Below, piece after piece: positions 15,353 through 24,953 of a stretch of 64,000 nucleotides of DNA. The stretch comes from Nocardioidaceae bacterium. GTDB lineage: Bacteria; Actinomycetota; Actinomycetes; Propionibacteriales; Nocardioidaceae. The translations under genes and the position numbers were made by a program. Position 1 is the first letter of the stretch, and each line of letters begins with the position of its first letter. A model generated the notes under the pieces. It had not been told where the DNA came from. It did no database searches and was given only the letters and a program-made list of their open reading frames with translations. The stretch is from the NCBI GenBank assembly GCA_020636935.1, contig JACJWW010000005.1, positions 1 through 64,000 on the forward strand, written 5' to 3'.

Positions 15353-16624
15353 ATGAGCGTAGTTTCAGTCGCACGAGACCTGTTGTTGAGCTTTGCCATC
15401 AAACGCACCGGCGGCATCGATCTGAGCAAACTCGACAAGATCCCCGACTCCTTGGCCTGGCCGCTGCAGCGTGACGGACTCGCGCCGACGCAGCGCCTTG
15501 AGGAAGCCCGGGAGAGCGACCCGGTGCAGCGCCTGACGTCATTCATGGGCCTTGAGGTCTGGCTGGTCACTGGGTACGACGAGGCTCGCGAGGTGCTGGG
15601 CAACCCCAACCACTCCACCGACATCCGCCCCTACATGGGCAAGAGTGGTGACGTCAACAAGGGCGACATCGGCGGCCTTGGCTTCACCGATCCGCCCGAG
15701 CACACCCGCCAACGCAAGTTGTTGCAGGGCGAGTTCACCGTACGCCGCCTCCAGCGCCTCAAGCCGATGATCGATGAGATCGTGGAGGCCCAGCTCGCCG
15801 AGACCGAGGCCAAGGCAGTCGACGGCGTGGTTGATCTGGCTCAGACCTTCGCCTTCCCGGTGCCCTTCCGGGTGATCTGCGACCTGTTGGGTCTGCGTGA
15901 TGAAGACCGTGAGCACTTCCGCAAATTGGCGACTGCCCGTTTTGACCTCTCCCAAGGCAGCAGCGGAGCCGTCGGCGCGATCGGTGGATCCCGGGAGTTC
16001 CTCCTTGCTGAGACCGCTCGCCAACGCCATGATCCCGGCCCGGGCCTGATCGGCCAGATCATCCGTGAGCACGGTGAAGAGATCAACGACTTCGACCTCG
16101 GTGGGCTGGCCGATGGCGCCTTCACCGGAGGCCTGGAGACCAGCGCATCGATGTTGGCACTCGGCACGATCATGCTGCTCAACAATCGCGATGCTTGGGA
16201 TGAGCTGGTGGCTGACCCCAGCGATGAGCGCGTAGGCCACATCGTCGATGAGTTGTTGCGGCACCTGAGCGTCGTACAGATCGCCTTCCCGCGCTTTGCC
16301 AAGGAAGACCTGATCGTGGGTGGGCATCAGATCAAGAAGGGTGCGGTGATGTTGGTGCACCTGCCCGGCTCCAGCCGTGACCCCCGGTCGACACCCGGCA
16401 ACGACTGGTGCCCGTCAGCCCAGTCGAGCAATCACGTCGCCTTCGGGCACGGGTTGCACAGGTGTGTGGGCTCAGAACTGGCCCGGATGGAGTTGCGCGC
16501 GGCCTACACGGCCCTGGCCAAGCGCTTCCCTGAGATGACGATGATCAACGACCCGGCTGAGTTGGAGTATCACGCCAAGTCGATCGTCTTCGGTGTGGAG
16601 AGCCTGCCGGTCAGACTGCGTTGA
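15353..16624 (+). CDS. cytochrome P450
   Basis: A soluble heme-thiolate monooxygenase of 423 residues. The heme-binding loop is FGHGLHRCVGSELARME with the Cys ligand. The K-helix ExxR is in VDELLRHLSVV, and the I-helix reads GAFTGGLETSASMLALGT. ATG 15353 is 4 bp after the guaA stop; an upstream extension of the same frame lies inside guaA and is not used. The C terminus overlaps the convergent fbiC by 14 bp. The substrate is unknown; sterols or fatty acids are plausible given other genes in the window, but there is no direct link. No ferredoxin gene is adjacent. Confidence 0.9.
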   Translation: MSVVSVARDLLLSFAIKRTGGIDLSKLDKIPDSLAWPLQRDGLAPTQRLEEARESDPVQRLTSFMGLEVWLVTGYDEAREVLGNPNHSTDIRPYMGKSGDVNKGDIGGLGFTDPPEHTRQRKLLQGEFTVRRLQRLKPMIDEIVEAQLAETEAKAVDGVVDLAQTFAFPVPFRVICDLLGLRDEDREHFRKLATARFDLSQGSSGAVGAIGGSREFLLAETARQRHDPGPGLIGQIIREHGEEINDFDLGGLADGAFTGGLETSASMLALGTIMLLNNRDAWDELVADPSDERVGHIVDELLRHLSVVQIAFPRFAKEDLIVGGHQIKKGAVMLVHLPGSSRDPRSTPGNDWCPSAQSSNHVAFGHGLHRCVGSELARMELRAAYTALAKRFPEMTMINDPAELEYHAKSIVFGVESLPVRLR

Positions 16625-19121
16625 CCTGCCCATAGGTGGTGGTGCGTTGTACGACGGGCCGCCCGATGCCAGCGCCGATCGCGGTTAGCTCGGCGACTGT
16701 CTTGGCCGAGCCGTGCTCGGAGCCGGCCATCCTAGAGATCGTCTCCTCCATGAGGGTGCCGCCTAGGTCATTGGCTCCAGCCTGGAGCATGAGCCTGGTG
16801 CCATCCTCGCCGAGCTTGACCCAACTGGTCTGGATGTTGTCGATGGAGCCGTGCAACATGATCCTGGCCATGGCGTGCACCGCCAAGTTGTCACGCATGG
16901 TCGGCCCGGGCCGGGCCACACCGGCGAGGTAGATCGGCGCCGAATGGTGCACGAAGGGCAGTGGCACAAACTCAGTGAAGCCACTGGTCTGGTCTTGGAT
17001 GCCGCGCAACACTCGGAGATGGTTGACCCAGTGGCGCGGGTTGTCGACGTGGCCATACATCATCGTTGAGCTCGACCTGATGCCTGACTCGTGAGCAGCA
17101 GTGATGACCTCGATCCAGGTCTTGGTGGGCAGTTTGCCCTTGGTCAACACCCACCGCACCTCGTCATCGAGGATCTCTGCGGCAGTGCCTGGGATGGAGT
17201 CGAGGCCAGCTTCGCGGGCCTTGAGCAGGAAGTCAGCGATCGACAGGCCGGTGCGGGTGGCGCCGTTGATGATCTCCATCGGGGAGAAGGCATGCACGTG
17301 CATCTGCGGCACGCGTTGCTTGACGGCCGAGACGATGTCGAAATATGCCGAGCCGGGCAGTTCCGGGTCGATGCCGCCTTGCATGCACACTTCGGTGGCG
17401 CCCAACTCCCAAGCCTCTTGGGCCCGGTCGGCGATCTGGTCGAGATTGAGGGAGAAGGCATCTGCATCGGTACGCCGCTGGGCGAAGGCACAAAAGCGGC
17501 AACCGACATAGCAAATATTGGTGAAGTTGATATTGCGGTTGATCACATAGGTGACCTCGTCACCAACTGTCTCGTGGCGCAGTTGGTCGGCGAGCTTGAC
17601 GACCTCTTCGAGGAGCTCGCCTTGTGCGCTCATCAGGATCAGCGCGTCTTCGTCGCTGAGATTCGCGGGGTCCTCTTGGGCCGCTGCCAGGGCAGCGAGA
17701 CCTTGGGTGGAGGTGGCGCTCGGTGCTGATCCGTTGTCTGCCGCGACGACCTCGCGCAGCATCGACCAATCGCCGTACACGTCTTCGAAGTCGCTGCGAC
17801 GATCTGCCGTGCGTCCGGTGGTGTCGACCTCGGTGTGCAGATTGACCCTGCCCAAGCCCGCCAGAGCGGCGTCGGGCTCCTGCCAAGGCAGACCGACTGG
17901 CTTGGGATCAGGCTTGGCCAAGCCGTCGGGCCCGGCCAGAGCCTCCACATGTGGACGCACCCTTGGGTCGATCCAGGGATCACCAGCCAGTACGTATGGC
18001 GGATGCGCAGTCAGTCGGGCGCGCAACTCGAATCCATTGCTCGCGGTGACTTCGGTGAGCAGGTCGAGGGTGGGCCAGGGACGCTCGGGATTGACGTGAT
18101 CGGGGGTCACCGGAGAGACGCCACCCCAGTCATCCACTCCGGCATCGAGCAGGGCCCGGCACTCGTCGAGGTCGACCAGATTGGGCGGAGCCTGGAGCCG
18201 GACCTTGGGGCCGAGCACGATGCGCGCCACAGCGATGGCAGCGACGTACTCCGAGAGGCCCAGGTCGTTGCGGTGACGCATCGCGGTGCTCGGTTTGGCC
18301 CGGAAGTTTTGGATGATCACTTCTTGGATGTGGCCGTACTGTCGAGCGACCTTGCGGATTGCGAAGATCGACTCGGCCCGCTCGGTGAGGTCTTCACCGA
18401 TGCCGATCAGCAGCCCGGTGGTGAATGGGATCGCCACTCGGCCGGCATCTTCAAGCACCCGAAGTCTCAGGTCGGGGTCTTTGTCGGGCGAGCCGTAATG
18501 GGGTTGCCCCTTCTCCTCGAAGAGTCGGCGCGAGGTGGTCTCAAGCATCATCCCCATTGAGGGAGCCACGGGCTTGAGGCGCTGCAACTCCTGCCAAGAC
18601 ATCACGCCTGGGTTGAGATGGGGGAGTAGGCCGGTCTCCTCAAGTACCTGGATCGACAGGGCCCGCACATAACTGAGCGTGGAGTCATAGCCCTGCTCAT
18701 GGAGCCACTCGGCTGCCTCAGGCCAGCGGTCTTCGGGTCGGTCACCGAGGGTGAACAACGCCTCTGCACAGCCAAGTGCGGCACCCTGCCGGGCGATGTC
18801 GAGCACTTCATCGGGGGTGAGATAGGGGGCCTTGCCCTCCCGGGCCAGTGCGCCTGGAGTAGTCACGAAGGTGCAGTAGTGGCACTTGTCGCGGCACAAG
18901 CGCGTGACCGGGATGAAGACCTTTGGTGAATAGGTGATCACGCCTTCACGCCCGGCGTCTTGCAGCCCAGCGTCGCGCACCCGAGCTGCAATCGAGGTGA
19001 GCCGGGTCAGCTCTTCGTCGCGAGCGCTGAGCAGGGCAGCAGCCTCTTCAAGGTCGAGTGCGGCTCCGCGCTCTGCACGCGCCAAGGCGCGGCGTACTTG
19101 TTGGGCGTTGAACTCAGCCAT
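16611..19121 (-). CDS. fbiC: 7,8-didemethyl-8-hydroxy-5-deazariboflavin (FO) synthase, fused CofG-CofH
   Basis: Makes the deazaflavin chromophore of coenzyme F420 from tyrosine and a pyrimidine. The 836-residue protein holds two radical-SAM halves. The N-terminal CofG half carries CRDKCHYCTF and the C-terminal CofH half carries CYVGCRFCAFAQ, each supplying the three cysteines of a 4Fe-4S cluster. CofG and CofH are separate in archaea and cyanobacteria and fused in Actinomycetota, so this length is as expected. It is downstream of an LLM-class F420-dependent oxidoreductase on the same strand, with a 47-bp gap, and convergent with the P450. Confidence 0.96.
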   Translation of the reverse strand: MAEFNAQQVRRALARAERGAALDLEEAAALLSARDEELTRLTSIAARVRDAGLQDAGREGVITYSPKVFIPVTRLCRDKCHYCTFVTTPGALAREGKAPYLTPDEVLDIARQGAALGCAEALFTLGDRPEDRWPEAAEWLHEQGYDSTLSYVRALSIQVLEETGLLPHLNPGVMSWQELQRLKPVAPSMGMMLETTSRRLFEEKGQPHYGSPDKDPDLRLRVLEDAGRVAIPFTTGLLIGIGEDLTERAESIFAIRKVARQYGHIQEVIIQNFRAKPSTAMRHRNDLGLSEYVAAIAVARIVLGPKVRLQAPPNLVDLDECRALLDAGVDDWGGVSPVTPDHVNPERPWPTLDLLTEVTASNGFELRARLTAHPPYVLAGDPWIDPRVRPHVEALAGPDGLAKPDPKPVGLPWQEPDAALAGLGRVNLHTEVDTTGRTADRRSDFEDVYGDWSMLREVVAADNGSAPSATSTQGLAALAAAQEDPANLSDEDALILMSAQGELLEEVVKLADQLRHETVGDEVTYVINRNINFTNICYVGCRFCAFAQRRTDADAFSLNLDQIADRAQEAWELGATEVCMQGGIDPELPGSAYFDIVSAVKQRVPQMHVHAFSPMEIINGATRTGLSIADFLLKAREAGLDSIPGTAAEILDDEVRWVLTKGKLPTKTWIEVITAAHESGIRSSSTMMYGHVDNPRHWVNHLRVLRGIQDQTSGFTEFVPLPFVHHSAPIYLAGVARPGPTMRDNLAVHAMARIMLHGSIDNIQTSWVKLGEDGTRLMLQAGANDLGGTLMEETISRMAGSEHGSAKTVAELTAIGAGIGRPVVQRTTTYGQVNAV

Positions 19122-19168
19122 GATTGGCCCAGCCTATGTGATCGGGGCCAACCTGATCTGGCCAGTGG

Positions 19169-20200
19169 TCAGGAGACCCATTCCTTGAGCTGGCGTACCA
19201 ACCCGACTGGGTCTTCAGAAGCAGGAGCGACCTGCAGATTGGTCACGCCGGACTCCTTAAAGGCCGCGATCCGTTCCTTGACATATGACTCCGGGCCGAC
19301 GAGATTGCAGCTCTCCAGCAACTCCATCGGCACCTTCGCTTCAGCCTCCTTCTTCTTGCCGTCCAGATAGAGATCCTGGATCTCTTTGGCTTCCTTCTCG
19401 AAGCCATAGCGGCAGGCCAAGTCGTTGTAGAAGTTCTTGCCGCGCGCGCCCATGCCTCCGATGTACAAGGCATACATCGGGCGCACGAAATCGAGATAGC
19501 CCTTCACGTCTTCACCAACTGCGACCATGCCGCCCGCCGCGATCTGCAGTGGAGCCAGATCTGCGGAGCGCTTGGCAGTGCCCTTGGCGATCGCCTCTCC
19601 CCACACGCTCCCGGCGCGCTCTGGGCTGTAGAGGAAGGGCAGCCAGCCATCGGCGTACTCCGCGGCACCCTTCACGGAGAGTTCGCCGAGAGCGGCTATG
19701 TAGAGGGGTACGGCGGAGCGCTCGGGCTTGGTGAGCATCTTCAGCGGCTTGCCCAAGCCGGTGCCTTGACCTTGGGGGAGCGGCAATTGGAAGACGCGTC
19801 CGTCATATTCGAGTACTTCGCGGCGCAGGGCAGCGCGGACGATCTCGATCACCTCGCGGGTGCGCACCAAAGGCTTGTCGTAGGCGATGCCGTGGAAGCC
19901 TTCGATCACCTGGGGGCCGGATGCGCCCAGACCGATGATCGCCCGGCCGCCCGACACGTTGTCGAGGCCGGCAGCGGTCTGGGCGAGAGCGCTAGGAGTG
20001 CGGGAGAAGACATTGAGGATGGCGGCGCCGATCTCCACTGTCTCGGTCTTGGCGGCCAGATAGCCCATCAGAGTTGGTGAATCAAAGCCATACGCTTCGG
20101 CGATCCAGATGGTGTCGAGGCCCGCTTGCTCGAGTTGGACGACCTGGTCGGCTGCCGCGCGGGGGTTGCCGTCGTACATCAGCACTGTGGAGATCTTCAT
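19169..20200 (-). CDS. LLM-class F420-dependent oxidoreductase
   Basis: A TIM-barrel flavin/deazaflavin oxidoreductase of 343 residues. The N terminus MKISTVLMYDGNPRAAADQV and the following LEQAGLDTIWIAEAYGFDS are typical of the luciferase-like superfamily. RAIIGLGASGPQVIEGFHG is the phosphate-binding region of the F420 group. ATG 20200 is chosen because the standard N terminus begins there; a longer frame would overlap the divergent gene. It lies between fbiC and the F420:NADP oxidoreductase, which strongly supports F420 as the cofactor. The substrate is unknown. Confidence 0.9.
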   Translation of the reverse strand: MKISTVLMYDGNPRAAADQVVQLEQAGLDTIWIAEAYGFDSPTLMGYLAAKTETVEIGAAILNVFSRTPSALAQTAAGLDNVSGGRAIIGLGASGPQVIEGFHGIAYDKPLVRTREVIEIVRAALRREVLEYDGRVFQLPLPQGQGTGLGKPLKMLTKPERSAVPLYIAALGELSVKGAAEYADGWLPFLYSPERAGSVWGEAIAKGTAKRSADLAPLQIAAGGMVAVGEDVKGYLDFVRPMYALYIGGMGARGKNFYNDLACRYGFEKEAKEIQDLYLDGKKKEAEAKVPMELLESCNLVGPESYVKERIAAFKESGVTNLQVAPASEDPVGLVRQLKEWVS

Positions 20201-20260
20201 TTGGGCAGTATCCACACCCACTGTCCAATCCGCCACCACATATGTGTTTACTTGGACATC
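20201..20260. promoter_or_regulatory. divergent promoter region between the LLM oxidoreductase and fno
   Basis: The 60-bp intergenic stretch drives two F420-linked genes in opposite directions. It contains the perfect 10-bp palindrome CACATATGTG at 20237-20246. GATACT followed by 6 nt precedes the minus-strand ATG. A shared regulator is possible. Confidence 0.4.
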
Positions 20261-20917
20261 GTGACCGAACTCACCATTGCTGTCGTAGGCGGAACCGGAC
20301 CCCAGGGCAAAGGCTTGGCCTATCGCTTTGCCAAGGCCGGGCACACTGTGGTGATCGGCTCGCGTAGCGCCGACCGGGCCATTCCCGTGGCCCAAGAGAT
20401 CGCCGATCGAGGAGTCAACGGGCGGGTCACCGGGGCCGACAATGCCGCGGCCTGCGCCGAGGCCCAGATTGTGCTCCTGGCCATCCCCTTCGATGGTCAC
20501 GATGAGCTGGTCGCGGCCCTTGCAGAGCAGTTGGCCAACAAGATCGTGATCAGTTGCGTCAACCCCTTGGGCTTTGACAAGCGCGGCCCCTATGGGCTCG
20601 ACGTCGAGCAGTCGGCCGCGGAGTCGGCAGCTCAGATCGTGCCCACAGCGAAGGTCACCGGTGCCTTCCACCATGTTGCAGCGGCATCACTGTGGTCTGA
20701 AGAAGACAACCTGTCACATGAAGACGTCTTGGTCTGTGGCGACGACGCCGATGCCGTGGCCACCGTGGTCGAGTTGGCTGCGACCGTGACCGGCAAGCCA
20801 GGCGTGAAGGCTGGTGCGCTGCGGCTGGCTCGCCAGTTGGAGCCGCTCACTGCGGTGCTGATCTCCATCAACAAGGCCTACAAGACCCGCTCCGGCATCG
20901 CGATCTCAGGCCTCTAG
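20261..20917 (+). CDS. fno: F420H2:NADP+ oxidoreductase
   Basis: Transfers hydride between F420 and NADP. 218 residues. The N-terminal Rossmann motif is IAVVGGTGPQGKGLAYRFAK, followed by VVIGSRSADRA, where Ser-Arg select NADP. ILLAIPFDGHDELV and TGAFHHVAAASLW are characteristic of Fno. GTG 20261 gives the standard N terminus (VTELTIAVVGG). It is divergent from the LLM oxidoreductase, and its stop overlaps the stop of the convergent MMPL gene through a shared CTAG. Together with fbiC it shows that the host both makes and reduces F420. Confidence 0.92.
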   Translation: MTELTIAVVGGTGPQGKGLAYRFAKAGHTVVIGSRSADRAIPVAQEIADRGVNGRVTGADNAAACAEAQIVLLAIPFDGHDELVAALAEQLANKIVISCVNPLGFDKRGPYGLDVEQSAAESAAQIVPTAKVTGAFHHVAAASLWSEEDNLSHEDVLVCGDDADAVATVVELAATVTGKPGVKAGALRLARQLEPLTAVLISINKAYKTRSGIAISGL

Positions 20918-23001
20918 CCACTGATCTCCTCGACTGCTGCCTGATGGTCAGGCTGCCGGTCGAGCTTGCTGGGCCACCAGATCTTCGGCCCGAGGTCGAG
21001 GTTGAGCGCGGTCACCAGCACCGACCTCACCACCATGGTGTCCAAGATGACGCCGAGTGCAACAGCAATTCCGATCTCCACGAAGCTCACGAGCGGCATG
21101 GTCGCCAAAACCAAGAAGGTGGCTGCCAACACCGCACCTGCTGAAGTGATCACTCCACCTGTGGCTGCGAGAGCCACTAGGGAGGCCTTGCGGGTGCCGT
21201 GCGCCGGCGTCTCCTCGCGGACCCTAGTCATCAAGAAGATGTTGTAGTCGATGCCCAGTGCGACCAGAAAGACGAAGATGTACAACGGCAGACTCGCGTC
21301 GGTGCCCTTGAAGCCGAAGATGTAGTGGAAGATCAGCGCACTCAGACCGAGCGAGGCCGCAAATGACAAGACCACGGTCAGGATCAAGAGCACTGGGGAG
21401 AACAGAGCCCTCAGGAGCACCATCAAGACCAGCATCACCACGAGCAGGACCGCCGGGATCACGACCTTGTTGTCTCGGGTCGCTGCCTTTTGGTAGTCAT
21501 AAAAGGTCGCAGAAGCGCCGCCGACCAGAGCCTCTGCTCCGTCCACCGCGTGCACAGCCTCGCGGACTGCACGCACGGTGTCGAAGGATGCTGCGGCAGT
21601 GGTCTCACTGACCATGGGCACCGAGACCAAGGCGACGCCATCCTTCACGACCGGCGGCGAAGCAGGTCCAACACCCCCAACGCCTTTGACTGCTTTGGTG
21701 ATCTGATCAGCATGATCCGCATTGGTCACGATCATCAATTGATTGGATCGGTCAGCCAGGTGGTGATCGGTGAGGATCTGCTGACCGACCACGGAGTCGA
21801 ACTTCTTGGTGTAGGTGTCTTCGGTCGACAGGCCAGTGGCATTGAGCTTGAGCAAACCCAGTGAGCAGGCGAGCAGGATCAAAGCGGTCACCGCCCACAC
21901 CGCTCGCGGAGACTTTGTGATCGCCTTGCCAAGACGAGCCCAAAGCCCCGAAGTGGTGGGCTCTTGGCTGGCGAACTTGGGCCTGGCTGGCCAAAAGATC
22001 CAGCGGCCGGTGATCACGAGCAAGGCTGGGAGCAGCGTGAGCATCACGGCCAGGGCAATGGCGATGCCGATTGCGGCCACGGGACCCAAACCGCTGGTTG
22101 CGTTGACTGATGCCAACAACAAGCACAGCATGCCCAGGATCACGGTGCTGCCGCTGGCGAAGATCGCAGGTGCCGCCCGGTGCAAGGCAAATGCCATCGC
22201 TTCGTGACGATCCTCGTGGCGACGCAGCTCTTCGCGATAGCGAGCCACGAGGAGCAGCGCGTAGTCGGTGCCCGCCCCGAAGACGAGCACAGTGAGCATG
22301 CCTTGGCTCTGGCCGTTGACCGTCATACCTCCGTCTTTGGCCAGGAAATAGACGACGCCTTGGGCAATCCCCAAGGCTACGAAGGAGGAGATGATCGGGA
22401 GCATCCAAAGCGCCGGGCTTCGATAGGTCAGCAGCAAGATCACGATCACCGCGATGGCCGTCCACATCAGCAGGGTGCCGTCGAGGCCAGCGAATGCCTC
22501 AGCGGAGTCGGCTGCCTGCCCGCCCTGACCAGCGATGTATGACTTGACCCCGACGACCTGCGCGATCTGCTCCAACTCCTCAGCCCGGTCAGGCATCTTG
22601 TTGAAGGCATCACTGCCCAAATCGAAGACCACGAGAGTCTGGGCGACCTGGCCATCCTTTGAAGTGATCGGTCCGATCACTTCGCCCACCACCCCGTCGA
22701 GAGCCTGGATCTTCTTGCTCTGGGCCGCTATCTGGGCCAACTGGTCCTTGGTGAGTACGCCGGACTTGGCCTCGTACACCACGACTGTGGGCATGGCATT
22801 GGGGTCCTGGAAGCTGGCCAGCTTTTGCATCGCAAGAGTCGACTCGGTGTCATCGGGCAGCCAAGAAGACGAGTCATTGTTGAGTACGCCGGTCAGCTTG
22901 CCGGCAAATGGGCCAATGACGATGAGCAGGACCAACCAGAAGCCAACCACGACCCACTTGGTGATCGGACCGGTGAGCTTGCCTGCGATTTGTCGATGCA
23001 C
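20914..23001 (-). CDS. MMPL-family RND transporter
   Basis: A large membrane protein of about 695 residues with two halves, each of one TM helix, a large extracytoplasmic loop and five clustered TM helices. The conserved TM4-type motif GAGTDYALLLVARYREELRR is in the first half and VALGIDYNIFLMTRVREE in the second; both contain the Asp-Tyr proton-relay residues. The family exports lipids, siderophores or drugs. GTG 23001 is chosen; TTG 23019 would add six residues. No clear ribosome-binding site is seen for either. The neighbour upstream is a spermidine synthase-like gene. The substrate is unknown. Confidence 0.88.
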   Translation of the reverse strand: MHRQIAGKLTGPITKWVVVGFWLVLLIVIGPFAGKLTGVLNNDSSSWLPDDTESTLAMQKLASFQDPNAMPTVVVYEAKSGVLTKDQLAQIAAQSKKIQALDGVVGEVIGPITSKDGQVAQTLVVFDLGSDAFNKMPDRAEELEQIAQVVGVKSYIAGQGGQAADSAEAFAGLDGTLLMWTAIAVIVILLLTYRSPALWMLPIISSFVALGIAQGVVYFLAKDGGMTVNGQSQGMLTVLVFGAGTDYALLLVARYREELRRHEDRHEAMAFALHRAAPAIFASGSTVILGMLCLLLASVNATSGLGPVAAIGIAIALAVMLTLLPALLVITGRWIFWPARPKFASQEPTTSGLWARLGKAITKSPRAVWAVTALILLACSLGLLKLNATGLSTEDTYTKKFDSVVGQQILTDHHLADRSNQLMIVTNADHADQITKAVKGVGGVGPASPPVVKDGVALVSVPMVSETTAAASFDTVRAVREAVHAVDGAEALVGGASATFYDYQKAATRDNKVVIPAVLLVVMLVLMVLLRALFSPVLLILTVVLSFAASLGLSALIFHYIFGFKGTDASLPLYIFVFLVALGIDYNIFLMTRVREETPAHGTRKASLVALAATGGVITSAGAVLAATFLVLATMPLVSFVEIGIAVALGVILDTMVVRSVLVTALNLDLGPKIWWPSKLDRQPDHQAAVEEISG

Positions 23002-23049
23002 ATGGGTAGCAAAGCACAAACCACCGACGCAATGCGGCGCGGGAGTCGG

Positions 23050-24552
23050 CTACTTGGTGGCTAGGTCCGCGAAGGAGGCATCGATTAGCCATTCCACCGG
23101 GGCTCGGTCGTCGGTGTAGACCTTGCCGCCCTTCAACGCAGGAGCCAGCCCAGCGCCGATCTGATGGGCCAAAGCGGTGACTTCCGGGTCAGGGTGCTCG
23201 ACTGATTGCAGAGTTGCTCCGGGATCTGCCTCAGAAGCTGTCGCCAACAGCATCGTGGAAAACTCATCGACCTCATCGCGGAAGACGCGGTCCTTGCCAA
23301 ACACCGACCGCAGCGTCGCCGACAGGGTCTTCTCCAGATCATTGGAGCCGGGTGGATGACCCACATTGATCGCCACGATCCCGCCCGGTGCCAAGCGCTC
23401 CTTGGTGAGGGTGAAGAACTCCTTGGTCGTCAAGTAGAAGGGGATGTAGGGCTGACGATAAGCATCGACCAAGATGGCGTCGTACTTCGTGTCTCGCGCC
23501 TGCAACCAGGGGCGGGCATCTCCGTCGTACTGCCGCACTTGGGGTGATTTTGCATCGAAGAGCTCGTTGCCGATCTTGGTCAACTCCGGATCGATCTCCA
23601 CGGAGTCGATGGTGATGTCGGGGAAATAGTGGGCGATGGTGCGTGAGGTGGTGCCGGCCGCGCTGCCCAAGATCGCAACCTTGCGTGGCTGCTCGGCGGC
23701 CAAAGGCAGCAACGCCATGTGATCCCAATAGCCGTCGTTGAGATAGACATCGGGGGTGTAGACCGAGTGCAGCGCCTGACCCTCATTGAGCTCCAACAAC
23801 AGGCGACCTTGCCTGCGCAGCACACTCGCATATTGGTATTCGGTCTCGATCTCCTTGATCACCCGATCACCTTCGGCGCTCGTCTTGGTCACCTGATTGG
23901 GCAAGGCGATCAGGCCTAGCACCAGCAGTGCCGCAAGACCACTCAGGACACGTCGCTTGGCACCCAGCAATGAGATCAAGACCAAGCAACACGCGAAGAT
24001 CAAAAACGTACGCCGAGTGCCGACGTAGGGGATCAGCAACAACGATGCTGCGAAGGTGCCGACCAGCGAACCGACGGTGCCGACTGCATAGAGACGACCA
24101 GTGGTGGTGCCGGCCTCATCGACCGAATCCATCGCGAGGCGCACCGCGTAGGGGGAGACCATCCCCAACAACAGCAGGGGTACTGCGACCAATGCGCCCA
24201 CGCTGACCAACGAGCCGACGAAGATGCCCAAGGACATGTCGGAGAAGGCGACCGCCGAGGCGCGCAGGAAGGGTCGGGCGACATAGGGCACTGCGGCAAG
24301 CAGGAGTCCAGCGATCAGCACCAGGCGCAACAGGCCGTCCAGGTGCGGGTGCCTGTCTGCGTAGCGGCCTCCGATGGCATAGCCGATGGAAAGTGCCACC
24401 AACACGATCGCGATGGTGTTTGCCCACACGATGGTGCTGGCTCCAAACCAAGGTGCGAGCAACCGCGCGGCAGCAATCTCGGCTCCCAGGGTGGCCATCC
24501 CGACCACAAAAACGATGAGCAGCAACACCTTGGCGTGCCGGGTTGTCTTCAC
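23050..24552 (-). CDS. membrane-fused spermidine synthase-like protein
   Basis: 500 residues. The first 230 form about seven or eight hydrophobic helices beginning VLLLIVFVVGMATLGAEIAA. The rest is a methyltransferase-fold spermidine synthase-like domain: KVAILGSAAGTTSRTIAHY as the cofactor loop, SVEIDPELTKIG as the acidic strand and DAILVDAYRQPYIPFY as the active-site region. The gatekeeper residues of true spermidine synthases are not clearly kept, so polyamine synthesis is uncertain. Such fusions are widespread and uncharacterised. The start is GTG, 19 bp from the divergent DUF3046 gene. Confidence 0.85.
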   Translation of the reverse strand: MKTTRHAKVLLLIVFVVGMATLGAEIAAARLLAPWFGASTIVWANTIAIVLVALSIGYAIGGRYADRHPHLDGLLRLVLIAGLLLAAVPYVARPFLRASAVAFSDMSLGIFVGSLVSVGALVAVPLLLLGMVSPYAVRLAMDSVDEAGTTTGRLYAVGTVGSLVGTFAASLLLIPYVGTRRTFLIFACCLVLISLLGAKRRVLSGLAALLVLGLIALPNQVTKTSAEGDRVIKEIETEYQYASVLRRQGRLLLELNEGQALHSVYTPDVYLNDGYWDHMALLPLAAEQPRKVAILGSAAGTTSRTIAHYFPDITIDSVEIDPELTKIGNELFDAKSPQVRQYDGDARPWLQARDTKYDAILVDAYRQPYIPFYLTTKEFFTLTKERLAPGGIVAINVGHPPGSNDLEKTLSATLRSVFGKDRVFRDEVDEFSTMLLATASEADPGATLQSVEHPDPEVTALAHQIGAGLAPALKGGKVYTDDRAPVEWLIDASFADLATK

Positions 24553-24571
24553 GAGTTCTATGCTTTCGGCC

Positions 24572-24766
24572 GTGCGGATGACTGAGTTCTGGACGCGGAT
24601 GGATTCTGCGTTGGGCGCATCCTATGCCCGCTATTGGGCCGACACTCATGTGCTCGGCAATCTGGGTGGCCGCACCGCCAATCAGGCTCTCGCCGATGGT
24701 GAGTCAGCCAAGTCCGTGTGGCGTGCGGTCTGGGAGGCGCTCGAACTCCCGCCAAGGGATCGCTGA
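24572..24766 (+). CDS. DUF3046 family small protein
   Basis: A 64-residue protein reading RMTEFWTRMDSALG, then YARYWADTHVLGNLGGRT and VWRAVWEALELPPRDR. This matches the DUF3046 family, which occurs in Actinomycetota immediately upstream of recA. Function is unknown. GTG 24572 is chosen because TATGCT lies exactly 7 nt upstream, giving a leaderless transcript, and because VR-x-TEFW is the family N terminus; ATG 24578 is the alternative. The position before recA is conserved, but whether it takes part in the SOS response is not known. Confidence 0.88.
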   Translation: MRMTEFWTRMDSALGASYARYWADTHVLGNLGGRTANQALADGESAKSVWRAVWEALELPPRDR

Positions 24767-24779
24767 ATCTCTCGGCGTG

Positions 24780-24810
24780 TTGATTGTGTCGAACAGGTGT
24801 TCGGCATAAT
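24780..24810 (+). promoter_or_regulatory. recA promoter with LexA (SOS) box
   Basis: The LexA box TCGAACAGGTGTTCGG at 24789-24804 matches the actinobacterial consensus TCGAAC-N4-GTTCGA in 15 of 16 positions, counting N as match. It lies in the 19-bp spacer between TTGATT (24780-24785) and CATAAT (24805-24810). LexA binding there would block RNA polymerase. The leader to recA is about 135 nt. Confidence 0.85.
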
Positions 24811-24953
24811 GTCATCCACAGCAGGGGTCGAGCGGCAAGTCAATCCACAGCTTTTCTGCTGGGGGTCGCAGATTGTCGGTAGTAGGTCCTAGCGTCCATG
24901 AGCACAAGACAGCAGATTGACAGCGGCACTCGCCGCAGGAACGGACGGACAAC

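Noticed and set aside
23002..23019. TTG start for the MMPL transporter six codons upstream
   Set aside because: GTG 23001 leaves a normal cytoplasmic tail before TM1; the TTG adds nothing recognisable. The choice remains uncertain.
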